DNA of 10,515 bases. Source: Planctomycetota bacterium. GTDB taxonomy: Bacteria; Planctomycetota; Planctomycetia; Planctomycetales; Planctomycetaceae. Position 1 is the first letter of the stretch; the number at the start of each line of letters is the position of its first letter. Below, one piece after another: positions 1 to 7,900 of this stretch. Both the position numbers and the translations under genes were made by a program. The notes beneath the pieces were generated by a model. That model was not told the DNA's origin. It was given only the letters and a program-made list of their open reading frames with translations, and did no database searches. The DNA is taken from NCBI GenBank assembly GCA_024278285.1, contig JAJRTM010000475.1, positions 1 through 10,515 on the forward strand, in the 5' to 3' direction.

Positions 1-38
1 AGGAGAATAGGGGGGCGTCCACTGGCGGAATTCTCACG

Positions 39-228
39 GCATGTAGGATCCCATAGTTTTTGAGAACTGTCCCATAGTTTTTGAGAATTCATCCCACAAT
101 TTTTGAGAATTCCGTCTCAAAGTTTTTGAGAACATCCTATTTGACAACTAGCTGCTCTGGAAACGTGATCAAAACTGGGTAGGTTCTTCTCAAAAATTGC
201 GGTATAGAAAAAATAGTGCATGTAGGAT
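39..228 (+). repeat. 11-bp direct repeat GCATGTAGGAT at 39-49 and 218-228
   Basis: GCATGTAGGAT occurs exactly at 39-49, spanning the left tip of the element, and again at 218-228, just before an inward repeat unit. The second copy may be an internal duplicate of the tip, or evidence that 50-217 was inserted or duplicated by recombination between related ends. A shorter pair, GGGTAGGTT, occurs at 177-185 and 251-259. These suggest the structure was built by repeated local duplication. Confidence 0.5.
50..133 (+). repeat. Left end-repeat array: four direct copies of CCCATAGTTTTTGAGAA
   Basis: Four units lie at 50-67, 71-88, 93-110 and 116-133. The first two are identical over CCCATAGTTTTTGAGAA. 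The third reads CCCACAATTTTTGAGAA and the fourth CTCAAAGTTTTTGAGAA, so the 3' half (TTTTTGAGAA) is fully conserved while the 5' half drifts. Start-to-start spacing is 21, 22 and 23 bp, about two helical turns, which would put bound proteins on the same DNA face. This is the layout expected of transposase-binding sites at a transposon end. Confidence 0.8.
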
Positions 229-344
229 ATTCTCAAAAATTACGGGACATGGGTAGGTTTTTCTCAGAAACTGTGACACAAACGTCTCAAAAACTGTGGA
301 ATAAGGATTGTCTTGAAGGAGAGGTTTTTCTCAAAAACTATGGG
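187..344 (-). repeat. Right end-repeat array: five inverted copies of the same unit
   Basis: Inverted copies (TTCTCAAAAA followed by a variable CTATGGG-like half) lie at 187-204, 229-246, 260-277, 284-300 and 327-344. The outermost is an exact complement of CCCATAGTTTTTGAGAA. The copy at 260-277 carries one change inside the core (TTCTCAGAAA). Core-to-core distances are about 43, 31, 23 and 44 bp, looser than the left array. A degenerate further copy may exist near 167-179 (ATCAAAACTGGG). Confidence 0.75.
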
Positions 345-352
345 AGCCTACA

Positions 353-729
353 GAAGTTTGCGATAACTTTGGTTTCGATCCTGGTCTAATATTCCAATAC
401 GGTTTTGCAAAGCATAAGTAACCTCAAATCCATGGCAGACGTTGAGACCTTCTATCCTCTAACACACACAGTTTGAAATAGTCTCTGATCGTTGGCATAA
501 AGTTTGTCTACCTCAGGCAGCTTATGTCAGCGAGGCCGTAATTTTTCCGACGCATGGACACCAAATCCCACTCTCGCTTGCACTTCTTGCGACGGAGAAC
601 CCCTTTCATATGGCCTAGCGTCGTCAATGTTCCCGTAAATTTGTCAAAACTTTGTTATTTTACTGTCAAGCCGTGCGGGTGTACTACAGGTAAGCTACAG
701 AGAAACCGCATCTATACGGAGAATAAATA
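353..729. other. Non-coding stretch with no intact gene
   Basis: No open frame of convincing length with a start and a ribosome binding site is present on either strand. On the reverse strand, 351-458 is open for 36 codons and ends in a TAG at 348-350 supplied by the tip of the repeat element. A second open piece lies in another frame at 455-526, bounded by stops. Together they could be remnants of one decayed reverse-strand gene truncated by the element, but I recognise no family and this length is compatible with chance. A TTGTCA at 641-646 resembles a -35 box, but no good -10 box follows at the right distance. No terminator hairpin is evident. Confidence 0.5.
718..721 (+). promoter_or_regulatory. 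Ribosome binding site for the SbtA-like gene
   Basis: GGAG lies 8 nt before the ATG at 730 (ACGGAGAATAAATAATG). This is ideal Shine-Dalgarno spacing and fixes the start of the permease gene. Confidence 0.75.
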
Positions 730-1839
730 ATGACAAAGTTTTTGATGGCTGCATTCTTGTTAGGAATTATGCTAACTCTATCCAATACCACACTCTCTAT
801 AAATAAAAAGTTACAACAGACCCTCCAGAAATCAAGCAAATACTATTTATTAATCAGCATTGGTTTTGTTGGTGGCACCGAACTTGCACAACAGGGAATC
901 GGAGAATTATTTATATCAGGACCATTAAGCATCGTCCTTTCGCTTACCATTTTCTTTTTAGCGGCAAGTTTGCTATCTTTTGTGCCATCCCTTGATCGCG
1001 AAGCCAGAATCGCATGGAGCGCACATCAAGGTTCTGTGAGTGTTGGTACATTTGCGGCCGCTACCGCCTTCTTAACGGAAGCGGGAACAATTGTCAGCCC
1101 GATTTCGACGACATGGTTGCTATTAATGGAAATACCGGCCATTATTGTTGCCGTTTTTTTGTTGAACCGTAAAGCATCATTCAAAGAAGTACTGTACGAT
1201 AAAAGCGTTCTTTTGTTGTTAGGTGCAACAATTGCAGGTGTTGTTACAGGGCCGTACATTTATGAAACATCGGCATTCTTATTTCATGGCCTATTGTTCG
1301 ATCTAGTATTAAGCTATTTTCTTTTCGAAATGGGGCGTAAAGCAGGATCTCACATCCATACGTTAAAAACGCAAGGGATGTCTATGATTTTATACGGCTT
1401 GCTCATATCGCTTATCAGCGGGATGATGGGCGCAATAGCAAGCACACTAGTAAAGTTGGATCCGGGAGACGCGGCAATGATGAGTATTTTATCTGCATCA
1501 GCCTCCTACGTTCTCGCTCCAGTTGTTTTAGGCAATATCGTGAACAATACTGCATCTATTGCCATTAGTTTATCCGCTTCGCTAGGTGTCATACTGCCAT
1601 TTAACTTACTCATTGGCATACCGTTCTACTCATGGTTAAGTCGCTACTTCGCCCAATTGGAAACCCATGACGGTTTGCCTGTCATTTGGCTTATAATTAG
1701 TATCGTTATGTTGATGGCTATAATCGCCAATATACCGAAAGGGCGGCTGAAATCCGCATTTACATCATTTACATCACGCTATCAGAGTCGTTTTGCAGCT
1801 CGTCTCGTCCTGATTTGTCAGAATGTTATCAGAACATGA
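730..1839 (+). CDS. SbtA-family sodium-dependent bicarbonate permease
   Basis: A 369-residue integral membrane protein of the SBT family, which imports bicarbonate with sodium across the inner membrane. Recognisable family blocks are HQGSVSVGTF (99-108), MEIPAIIVA (133-141), KSVLLLLGATIAG (158-170), SASASYVLAP (255-264) and SASLGVILPFNLLIGIPFY (282-300). Length matches the usual ~370 residues. The pattern of about ten hydrophobic helices, with the two similar GSVSV and SASYV segments in the two halves, fits the inverted-repeat SbtA fold. The loop after the MEIPAIIVA helix is short (about residues 146-157). Residues ~317-369 are odd: after the core, another hydrophobic segment (about 320-337) leads into a basic tail rich in Arg, Ser and Thr. 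No sbtB-like regulator is next to it. Base composition looks AT-richer than at the right end, and ACGGCCGT is absent. Family assignment is strong. Actual substrate is inference. Confidence 0.88.
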   Translation: MTKFLMAAFLLGIMLTLSNTTLSINKKLQQTLQKSSKYYLLISIGFVGGTELAQQGIGELFISGPLSIVLSLTIFFLAASLLSFVPSLDREARIAWSAHQGSVSVGTFAAATAFLTEAGTIVSPISTTWLLLMEIPAIIVAVFLLNRKASFKEVLYDKSVLLLLGATIAGVVTGPYIYETSAFLFHGLLFDLVLSYFLFEMGRKAGSHIHTLKTQGMSMILYGLLISLISGMMGAIASTLVKLDPGDAAMMSILSASASYVLAPVVLGNIVNNTASIAISLSASLGVILPFNLLIGIPFYSWLSRYFAQLETHDGLPVIWLIISIVMLMAIIANIPKGRLKSAFTSFTSRYQSRFAARLVLICQNVIRT

Positions 1840-1890
1840 TTTACAAAAACCGGCGAGACAAAGATTTCTGAACCTATGCGAACTTTATGC

Positions 1891-1895
1891 AGGGG
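1891..1895 (+). promoter_or_regulatory. Ribosome binding site that decides the start of the EAD-kinase-STAND gene
   Basis: AGGGG (in AGGGGTGTC) lies 11 nt before an ATG at 1907, the codon where the adaptor domain begins. The upstream in-frame ATG at 1823 overlaps the end of the permease gene by 17 nt and has no purine-rich site before it (CGTCCTGATTTGTCAGA). I therefore prefer 1907. Confidence 0.55.
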
Positions 1896-1906
1896 TGTCA
1901 AATAAC

Positions 1907-4900
1907 ATGAATGATCTTCGCCAAAACCTGAACAATCATTTTAACGAACAAGAATTACGCAATTTGTGTTTTGACTTAAACATTGAGTACGATGATTTAG
2001 GAGGCAATACAAAGGCGGGAAAAGTCCGCGAGTTATTAGCTTACGTTGGACGACATGGATTTACAGCCGCTTTGCACAAATATCTAAAGAAGGTACGCCC
2101 GCATATCTTATGGGATACTTTATTTAGCAACGAAGGCTACTTACAGGAGGAAACAACCAAGAGTAAAAGCGCCGTTCCATCAAAAACCATCGACTCTGGC
2201 AGCTTTTCAGCAAGCATAAAAATGGCTCCATTACCAAGTTCGTGGGTCGCGCAAAATTTCAGCGACAGAGAATTTAACACGTATATGACATTTTTGCGTT
2301 CTAAAATTGTTTTCTTGCACGATCCTATTGTAATTGGCGGTGGATTATCTGGAGCCAGGACATTATCGGTTCATGTAGCCCCTAATAATCAATTGATACC
2401 GCAAGGTCATTACGTTCTCAAGATTTGTCAACCGGCTCATGCAAACAGAGAAATAAAAGAGCATCGAGTAGCTGAAAACAAGCCAGCGCTGGGCAAACAT
2501 GTTCCCCATATTGCGTTAGCTTTAGAAAACCCTACAAAAACGCTGACGGGTATCTTTTACCAGGTAGCCGGCAACAGTTTGCTAACGGCCGCAACGCTTC
2601 AAGATGTGTTGATAAAGGAAAACCAATCCCCTCCACAGTTACACCAAATTGCTCAGATATTATTAACAGACAGCATGCCCCAAAAGAACATCAATGGGAA
2701 ACAAGAAAACATCATTCAGGCGATCAAAAGCGGTTTGGAGGATTATCGGCTAAAAGACTTGCGCGAACGGTTGACCAATATTGTCCGCAATCCGCTCTGC
2801 GCGCGTATCGAGGGAGAGCCGCTACCTCAAAATGAATGGAAGAGTAATCCCTTGCCTTACTTGTTAGATGAAATTGCTTACCCCATTCCGCAAAAGCAAT
2901 TTCTCTTTAGGGGAAAAATACATGGCGATTTGCATCCTGCAAATATCATTGTTCCCGCGATGCAAAGCAATCAGGATATATCAAACGATCCGGAAGCCTT
3001 TTGGTTGATTGATTTTGCTTTGGCCCGCGAGGGAAATGCTCTCTTTGATCTAGCTTACCTTGAACTATCGCTTTTACTTACTTTATTTGAAGGCCACACG
3101 AAAAAAGCATTACAACAATGGTGGACATTAGAAAAGCACCTCAGTCGCAGCCTGGATATTCAACCCGATTACACTGGGGTTATAAGTCCGGGGATTATTA
3201 AGCCTATTCGGAAAGCGTTGGTACAACGGGCGAATAAGGATGGGATGTTAGACAGCTACCAAGTAACGTTCTTGGCCGCATCGGTGGAAGCCGGGTTAAA
3301 TTTTGCCCGTAAATTGCAGGATGATTTGCCGCGCCAACGCATTGCTTTTTTAACGGCCGTTTCCCGCTTTGATCGCCTGCTGGAACTGCTGAACATCAAA
3401 AAACATAAAGGGCAAATAGGAATCCTGTTGCCTTTAAATTCACCCATACAAACGCCAGCAATGCCTAAAAAAGCAAAAAACAAACAATATCTATTGTCCA
3501 TGACTTGGCCGATGGCCGTTTCTGGATACAAAAATTTATACGATCCCCGCCATTTAGTAAAAGACACTGTCAACGCGCTTCTCTCTGAAGAAGGGCAAAG
3601 CGTTCTTTTACTGGGCGAACGTATAAGCGGCAAATCTTCATTTCTGAACGGTGTGCGCGACTATACAACCACGTATGTGCCAAATCCTGTTTGGGATTTG
3701 TACATAGGAACGCAAAATCTCCCGCGCACAGCGAATATTCTGGCAAAAGCAATCATAACCGGTATCTGTAGACACAAGAATGTGCCGTTCAAAAAGGTGG
3801 GCTTGCAATTGGATAATAAAGGGGGATTTTTATACGATGTGGGTCAAATCGTAGACGTGTGCCACAACCTGATTCCTCCCCACTCGGATACGAAAGCTAT
3901 TTTGTTCATTGACGAAGTTGACAGCATGTTCAAGGATTGCGTGTCTGGCGAAGCAGAAAAGATGTTGGGACTAATCGCCAGATTGGCGACCGATCCAGCG
4001 TTGCAATCATTTCGTGTTCTTTTAACCGCATCGGAAAGTAGCGCCTTAAAGTTAAAGCAGAAAGAATCTAAAAGCGATCTTTTCAGCAGCATCAAGAAGC
4101 ACCCGATATACAATCTGTCACAAGAGGAAATGGGTGCATTTATTGAAAGATTAGCTATTTCTTTACCCTTGTCTTTTAATGAAGCATCGCTTCAACACAT
4201 TTACCAATATACAGGCGGCAGCTATTACCTGACCAAGTTTATGATGCGTCTTGTTGAAAAACATCCCCATGTTCAAGCTGGCAAGTATGCGATAGACCCG
4301 CAAATTGTAGAAGAGGCGATCTCCAGCATTATCAGGCCCGACCAGAACGATTATGCGTATGCGGATTTACACAACGATCTCTTTGATACGCTAGAAAACA
4401 TTTACGAAATACATTTTTCAGAAAATGAAAAACAGTTTGCAGAATGGCTAGCTTCCATAGAAGGGAACGGGTCTCCCAACTCTTCTACCCACAAGCAGGG
4501 GGCGGATTCATTATATAAACGGGGATACCTGCACAAGGAGTACAAAAAGGGGAAACCGGTCTATCATTGGCAAATTGGTTTTTGGAAAGCATTTCTTGTG
4601 GAACAGTATGAGTTGCAATCATCCAGGCAATCTTCATTAGATATAAACAAGGGCAAGGGGCTTATTCATCTAAACGGTGTCTTGTTTGGGCCAACAAAAC
4701 AACAACGCCAACTTCTTTATCACATGGGGCAACGTGCCGGACAACTGGTAACTTATGATGATCTGGTTGAGCATGTCTGGGAGGATAAAAGTGGCGACGT
4801 TAGCGATCAAGCTATAGCCGCTTCTATTAGCCGGTTACGTAAGGCTTTGGCGGCAATAGATCCAAATACGATGTATATTGAGACAATTACCGGGCAAGGG

Positions 4901-4933
4901 TTCATTCTGCATCATGCTTGTTATACAGAGTAA
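1907..4933 (+). CDS. Multidomain STAND NTPase: effector-associated domain, APH-like kinase, AAA/STAND ATPase, OmpR-type winged helix
   Basis: Residues are numbered from ATG 1907 (1008 aa; the frame is open from an ATG at 1823). Residues 1-72 match the small helical effector-associated domains found fused to bacterial STAND/NACHT and CHAT proteins (LRNLCFDLNIEYDDLGG, KAGKVRELLAYVGRHG). After a Ser/Thr-rich linker, ~115-400 is a kinase fold of the aminoglycoside/choline phosphotransferase type: Gly-rich loop GGGLSG (144-149), candidate ATP lysine K172 in VLKI, catalytic loop HGDLHPAN (D341, N346) and metal Asp D369 in LIDFA. The key residues are present, so it may be active. Residues ~545-830 are a P-loop ATPase: Walker A GERISGKSS (570-578), Walker B LFIDEVD (666-672), sensor-like LLTAS (705-709) and a GGSYYLTKF helix. 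A short winged segment follows. Residues ~916-1005 are an OmpR/PhoB DNA-binding domain (VTYDDLVEHVW, ISRLRKAL, IETITGQGF). It is probably a cytosolic switch coupling a signal to phosphotransfer and DNA binding. Target and trigger are unknown. Confidence 0.85.
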   Translation: MNDLRQNLNNHFNEQELRNLCFDLNIEYDDLGGNTKAGKVRELLAYVGRHGFTAALHKYLKKVRPHILWDTLFSNEGYLQEETTKSKSAVPSKTIDSGSFSASIKMAPLPSSWVAQNFSDREFNTYMTFLRSKIVFLHDPIVIGGGLSGARTLSVHVAPNNQLIPQGHYVLKICQPAHANREIKEHRVAENKPALGKHVPHIALALENPTKTLTGIFYQVAGNSLLTAATLQDVLIKENQSPPQLHQIAQILLTDSMPQKNINGKQENIIQAIKSGLEDYRLKDLRERLTNIVRNPLCARIEGEPLPQNEWKSNPLPYLLDEIAYPIPQKQFLFRGKIHGDLHPANIIVPAMQSNQDISNDPEAFWLIDFALAREGNALFDLAYLELSLLLTLFEGHTKKALQQWWTLEKHLSRSLDIQPDYTGVISPGIIKPIRKALVQRANKDGMLDSYQVTFLAASVEAGLNFARKLQDDLPRQRIAFLTAVSRFDRLLELLNIKKHKGQIGILLPLNSPIQTPAMPKKAKNKQYLLSMTWPMAVSGYKNLYDPRHLVKDTVNALLSEEGQSVLLLGERISGKSSFLNGVRDYTTTYVPNPVWDLYIGTQNLPRTANILAKAIITGICRHKNVPFKKVGLQLDNKGGFLYDVGQIVDVCHNLIPPHSDTKAILFIDEVDSMFKDCVSGEAEKMLGLIARLATDPALQSFRVLLTASESSALKLKQKESKSDLFSSIKKHPIYNLSQEEMGAFIERLAISLPLSFNEASLQHIYQYTGGSYYLTKFMMRLVEKHPHVQAGKYAIDPQIVEEAISSIIRPDQNDYAYADLHNDLFDTLENIYEIHFSENEKQFAEWLASIEGNGSPNSSTHKQGADSLYKRGYLHKEYKKGKPVYHWQIGFWKAFLVEQYELQSSRQSSLDINKGKGLIHLNGVLFGPTKQQRQLLYHMGQRAGQLVTYDDLVEHVWEDKSGDVSDQAIAASISRLRKALAAIDPNTMYIETITGQGFILHHACYTE

Positions 4934-4970
4934 CCCACTCCCCCTGCTTGTATTTTTAGCCTGTATATTC

Positions 4971-4976
4971 AGAAGG
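4971..4976 (+). promoter_or_regulatory. Ribosome binding site for the second STAND gene
   Basis: AGAAGG lies 9 nt before the ATG at 4986. The 52-bp gap after the previous stop (4934-4985) shows no terminator hairpin, so the two STAND genes are probably co-transcribed. Confidence 0.7.
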
Positions 4977-4985
4977 CGCGGTTAG

Positions 4986-7900
4986 ATGAATGTAAATTTT
5001 GATGAAATTAAACGCATAAGCAGAGTGTTGCATCCATACCGCGATCAAATGGCTGATTTAACGGCCGTTTTCAGTTTCAACAACAGCGAAACCCTGCACC
5101 TCATCTTCAACACAGATCAACCGCCAAAAATACCGGTTAACACTATCCAGATTGCAACACTAGCCGATTTTTCGCCGCAACAGCTAGATATTGCCGACAC
5201 GCTCATTATTTCATTTGCCGATGTTATTGCCTTGAAATGGCCTCGCATTTTCTACCCCAGAGGGTCTAAATTTTATCCGCTAGAGCATTTGCTGGCCGAA
5301 TTAGGGCGGCAAGAGATCGTGCAATCAACAAAGTTAAATCTGGCCTATACATTGTTTGGCGATCTAGATATTGAAGATGAATTGCCGTTTCAGGGCGCGA
5401 CCGCATGGCTTAAGCAAATTTCCCGGCTGTTTAGTTTATCGTTACCCGCCTTACTAAAACGCCACCCTGATCCAGACTTGTTAGCCATTATTCCAGCCAA
5501 AAATTTTGACGATTATCTTTTTTCCTTTGAGTACCGCCTGGTTTATGTCGAAGATGTTGCCAATGCCGCTCTGGAAACAATCCCTATCGATACAGGCCGA
5601 CAACTGTGCGCCGCTTATGATGAATTAAGCACTTTTCATGATGGTATAGACACGACGCAAGCGGGATTCCTCGATTTACGAAAGGTCATGCGTCGTAATG
5701 CTGACACGGCCGTTATTAACAAAACAATACGGCCGTTTGCCGCTTACTGCACCTCAACGCCCCAATATACTAATCTGGCCCGCACACTGACAGCCGAATA
5801 CTGGTTATCTGACCAGGAACTAGACGGGCTGATAGGCGTTGCATTCCCTGCCGATCCGGAAAAAGCCATCCGTAGCGGGCCTGTACACTACTACTACTTA
5901 ACATTACCGGCCAGCAAGCAAAACTCAGACCAATTTTCATCTTTGTCCACAATCAACAATGTAAATTTTGACGTCCCGACACATATCTTCTCCCTACCGA
6001 GTGTGCGTTCACTGCTACGCATGTCAGAAGAACAAGCGTGGATGCCTTTAAATACCGTTTTACTGAAACTTGGTCAAAAACAGACATTGGCGAAAAATAC
6101 ATTTCTCACCTCCCGCCGCTTGAAAAATTGCAGCGGCGACTCGCGTCTCTCTTTGGCAGAAATTGCGAATGAAGCCGCTTTTGCCTGCGACGCTTTCTCG
6201 TTAGCCAATAGATGGCAATGGCCTCATGGCAACTATGAAACATATCAAACAACGAGTTATGAGAATTTATTTGCTATTCTGGATAAATTAGCGGTGCAGG
6301 AATCAAATTTATCCCCTTATTATGAATCGCTTGGCTTATGGTGGCGATTTGATACCGAAAGCGAGAACGGTACGTGCCAGGATGCCAGAGAACAAGCTGC
6401 TGAAATCATAAAAAGGTTGATCCCGATCATAGAAACCAAATTACAATCCACTGTTCAAGCGTTTCCCGAAATCGTGCGCCTATTTGTTATGGCCCAAGCG
6501 ATGCGCGATTTGCTGACGCCGGGAACACACCCTATAGCCGTGCGGGACAATTTGATTGCGGGCGGATTTACATGGATTCTTGGCGACAAAGTTGTACGAC
6601 AGCGCGATGAATTTAATCCGCACATAAATCGCCTTCAACCATCACCGTTATTCTTAACCGCTTTAGGCAAATTCCTTGATCTGGCAGAACAAGCACACAA
6701 TATCCGCGTAAACAATGAAAATAGAACCAAAAAAATTAAACGACTTATACAAATTGGTCAAGTCGCAGGTAAACAATCAGGCATAGATTTTGACGCCTTA
6801 CTAAATCATGAAATAGGGGGACTTTCTTCCGACACGACCGCGCCAACAAACAAACCGCCTTTATTTATGATGCCGCATGAACAGGCTTGGCTGAACAGCG
6901 TCTACAGCACTATGCTGGACGATTACGCTAAATTGATAGTCAATCTAAGGAAGCGGCCACCGATAACATGGCAGATAACCCCCGATCAAATCACCCGGTA
7001 TGCTCCCACAATCATCCGCCTAATTCCTACCCACCAAGATGGCAACCTGCTTGTTGGCTTGGAAATCACACTGATCAATTCAGCCTCTTATCGCAATCTG
7101 GACAAAATTTCTCGCAAGGTAACAAATGATGGCGGTTTTGTGGAATTTGACAATGTTTCCTTCAACAAGACCGGCGCTATCCCTATCTTTTTCCATTACA
7201 AATATGACGATAAAAATTTACGGGAAGAAAGGTGGGTACAGGTTGTCGGGTTAGACGAGGCATTCACACAAAAGAGAAACCCATATGCTTATGGCGATGT
7301 TATCCGACATCCGCACCGATTTTATGGGCTGCGCACAGAATTGCAAACGTTTATTAGCGAACTACGGCGAAGCACACAGGATGAGCGGCAAAATTACCAT
7401 CTCTGGGGAATGCGCCGTTCTGGTAAAACATCACTGCTATACATGATTGAGCAAATCATTAAACAGCCTGAGGTACGACGCTACTTTCATATTCCAGAAG
7501 AATGGGACGATGCATTGGATCAATGGCATCCACTGAGCTACTCTCTGCAAGAGGTTCCAGAATCACCTGACAAATTGATTAAATCTGCTTTTTTCTTTCA
7601 GGCGTTAATCAGGTGCTTGTGCGACTCTTTGCAGTGGAAGTTAAACCAAACAGAGACACTTCTTGCCAATATGCGTGACAATATAGCTAACTATGGCGAA
7701 GTCAGTGCCGCTAAAACAGCTCTTCAGTCAATTTTGGCGGCTCTACCGTCAACCCAACAAATTGTCGTTTTGTTGGATGAGTTTGACTTAATTCTAGGGC
7801 AAGGAGATATGAGCCTTTTCGGTCATTTTCGTTCCATCATCCTCGATCCGGAATTAACGCGCATCACATGGATTATTGCAAGCTGGCGCGGACTTTATGA

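Larger units (their letters stand above)
42..352. mobile_element. Transposase-less (MITE-like) element, or paired transposon ends, with multiple end repeats
   Basis: The left tip (42-56, TGTAGGATCCCATAG) and the right tip (338-352, CTATGGGAGCCTACA) are inverted repeats matching at 14 of 15 positions, starting TGT and ending ACA. The match continues inward through TTTTTGAGAA. Nine ~17-bp repeats lie between the tips: four pointing right (50-133) and five pointing left (187-344). About 310 bp leaves no room for a transposase. TGT/ACA tips with several subterminal transposase-binding repeats are known from Tn7 (TnsB sites), Tn5053-like (TniA) and IS21-family elements. One array is tightly packed and the other spread out, which recalls the unequal right and left ends of Tn7. 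The flanks (CGGCA before 42, GAAGT after 352) show no target-site duplication, so this may be an old insertion, an internal deletion product, or ends of two abutting elements. The family assignment is inference. Confidence 0.6.

Noticed and set aside
50..344. Replication-origin iterons or a CRISPR array
   Set aside because: The repeats change orientation midway, drift in one half and have TGT/ACA inverted tips. Gaps between units are only a few bases to ~30 and no rep or cas gene is present.
641..669. Possible sigma-70 promoter before the permease gene (TTGTCA at 641-646)
   Set aside because: No acceptable -10 hexamer occurs 15-19 bp downstream; the candidates are TGTCAA-like or TTATTT at the wrong spacing.
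3256..4113. Reverse-strand open frames inside the kinase-STAND gene
   Set aside because: They have no recognisable domain or ribosome site and lie opposite well-supported Walker motifs, so they are shadows.
4934..4985. Terminator between the two STAND genes
   Set aside because: There is a short T run (TATTTTTAG) but no GC-rich hairpin before it.
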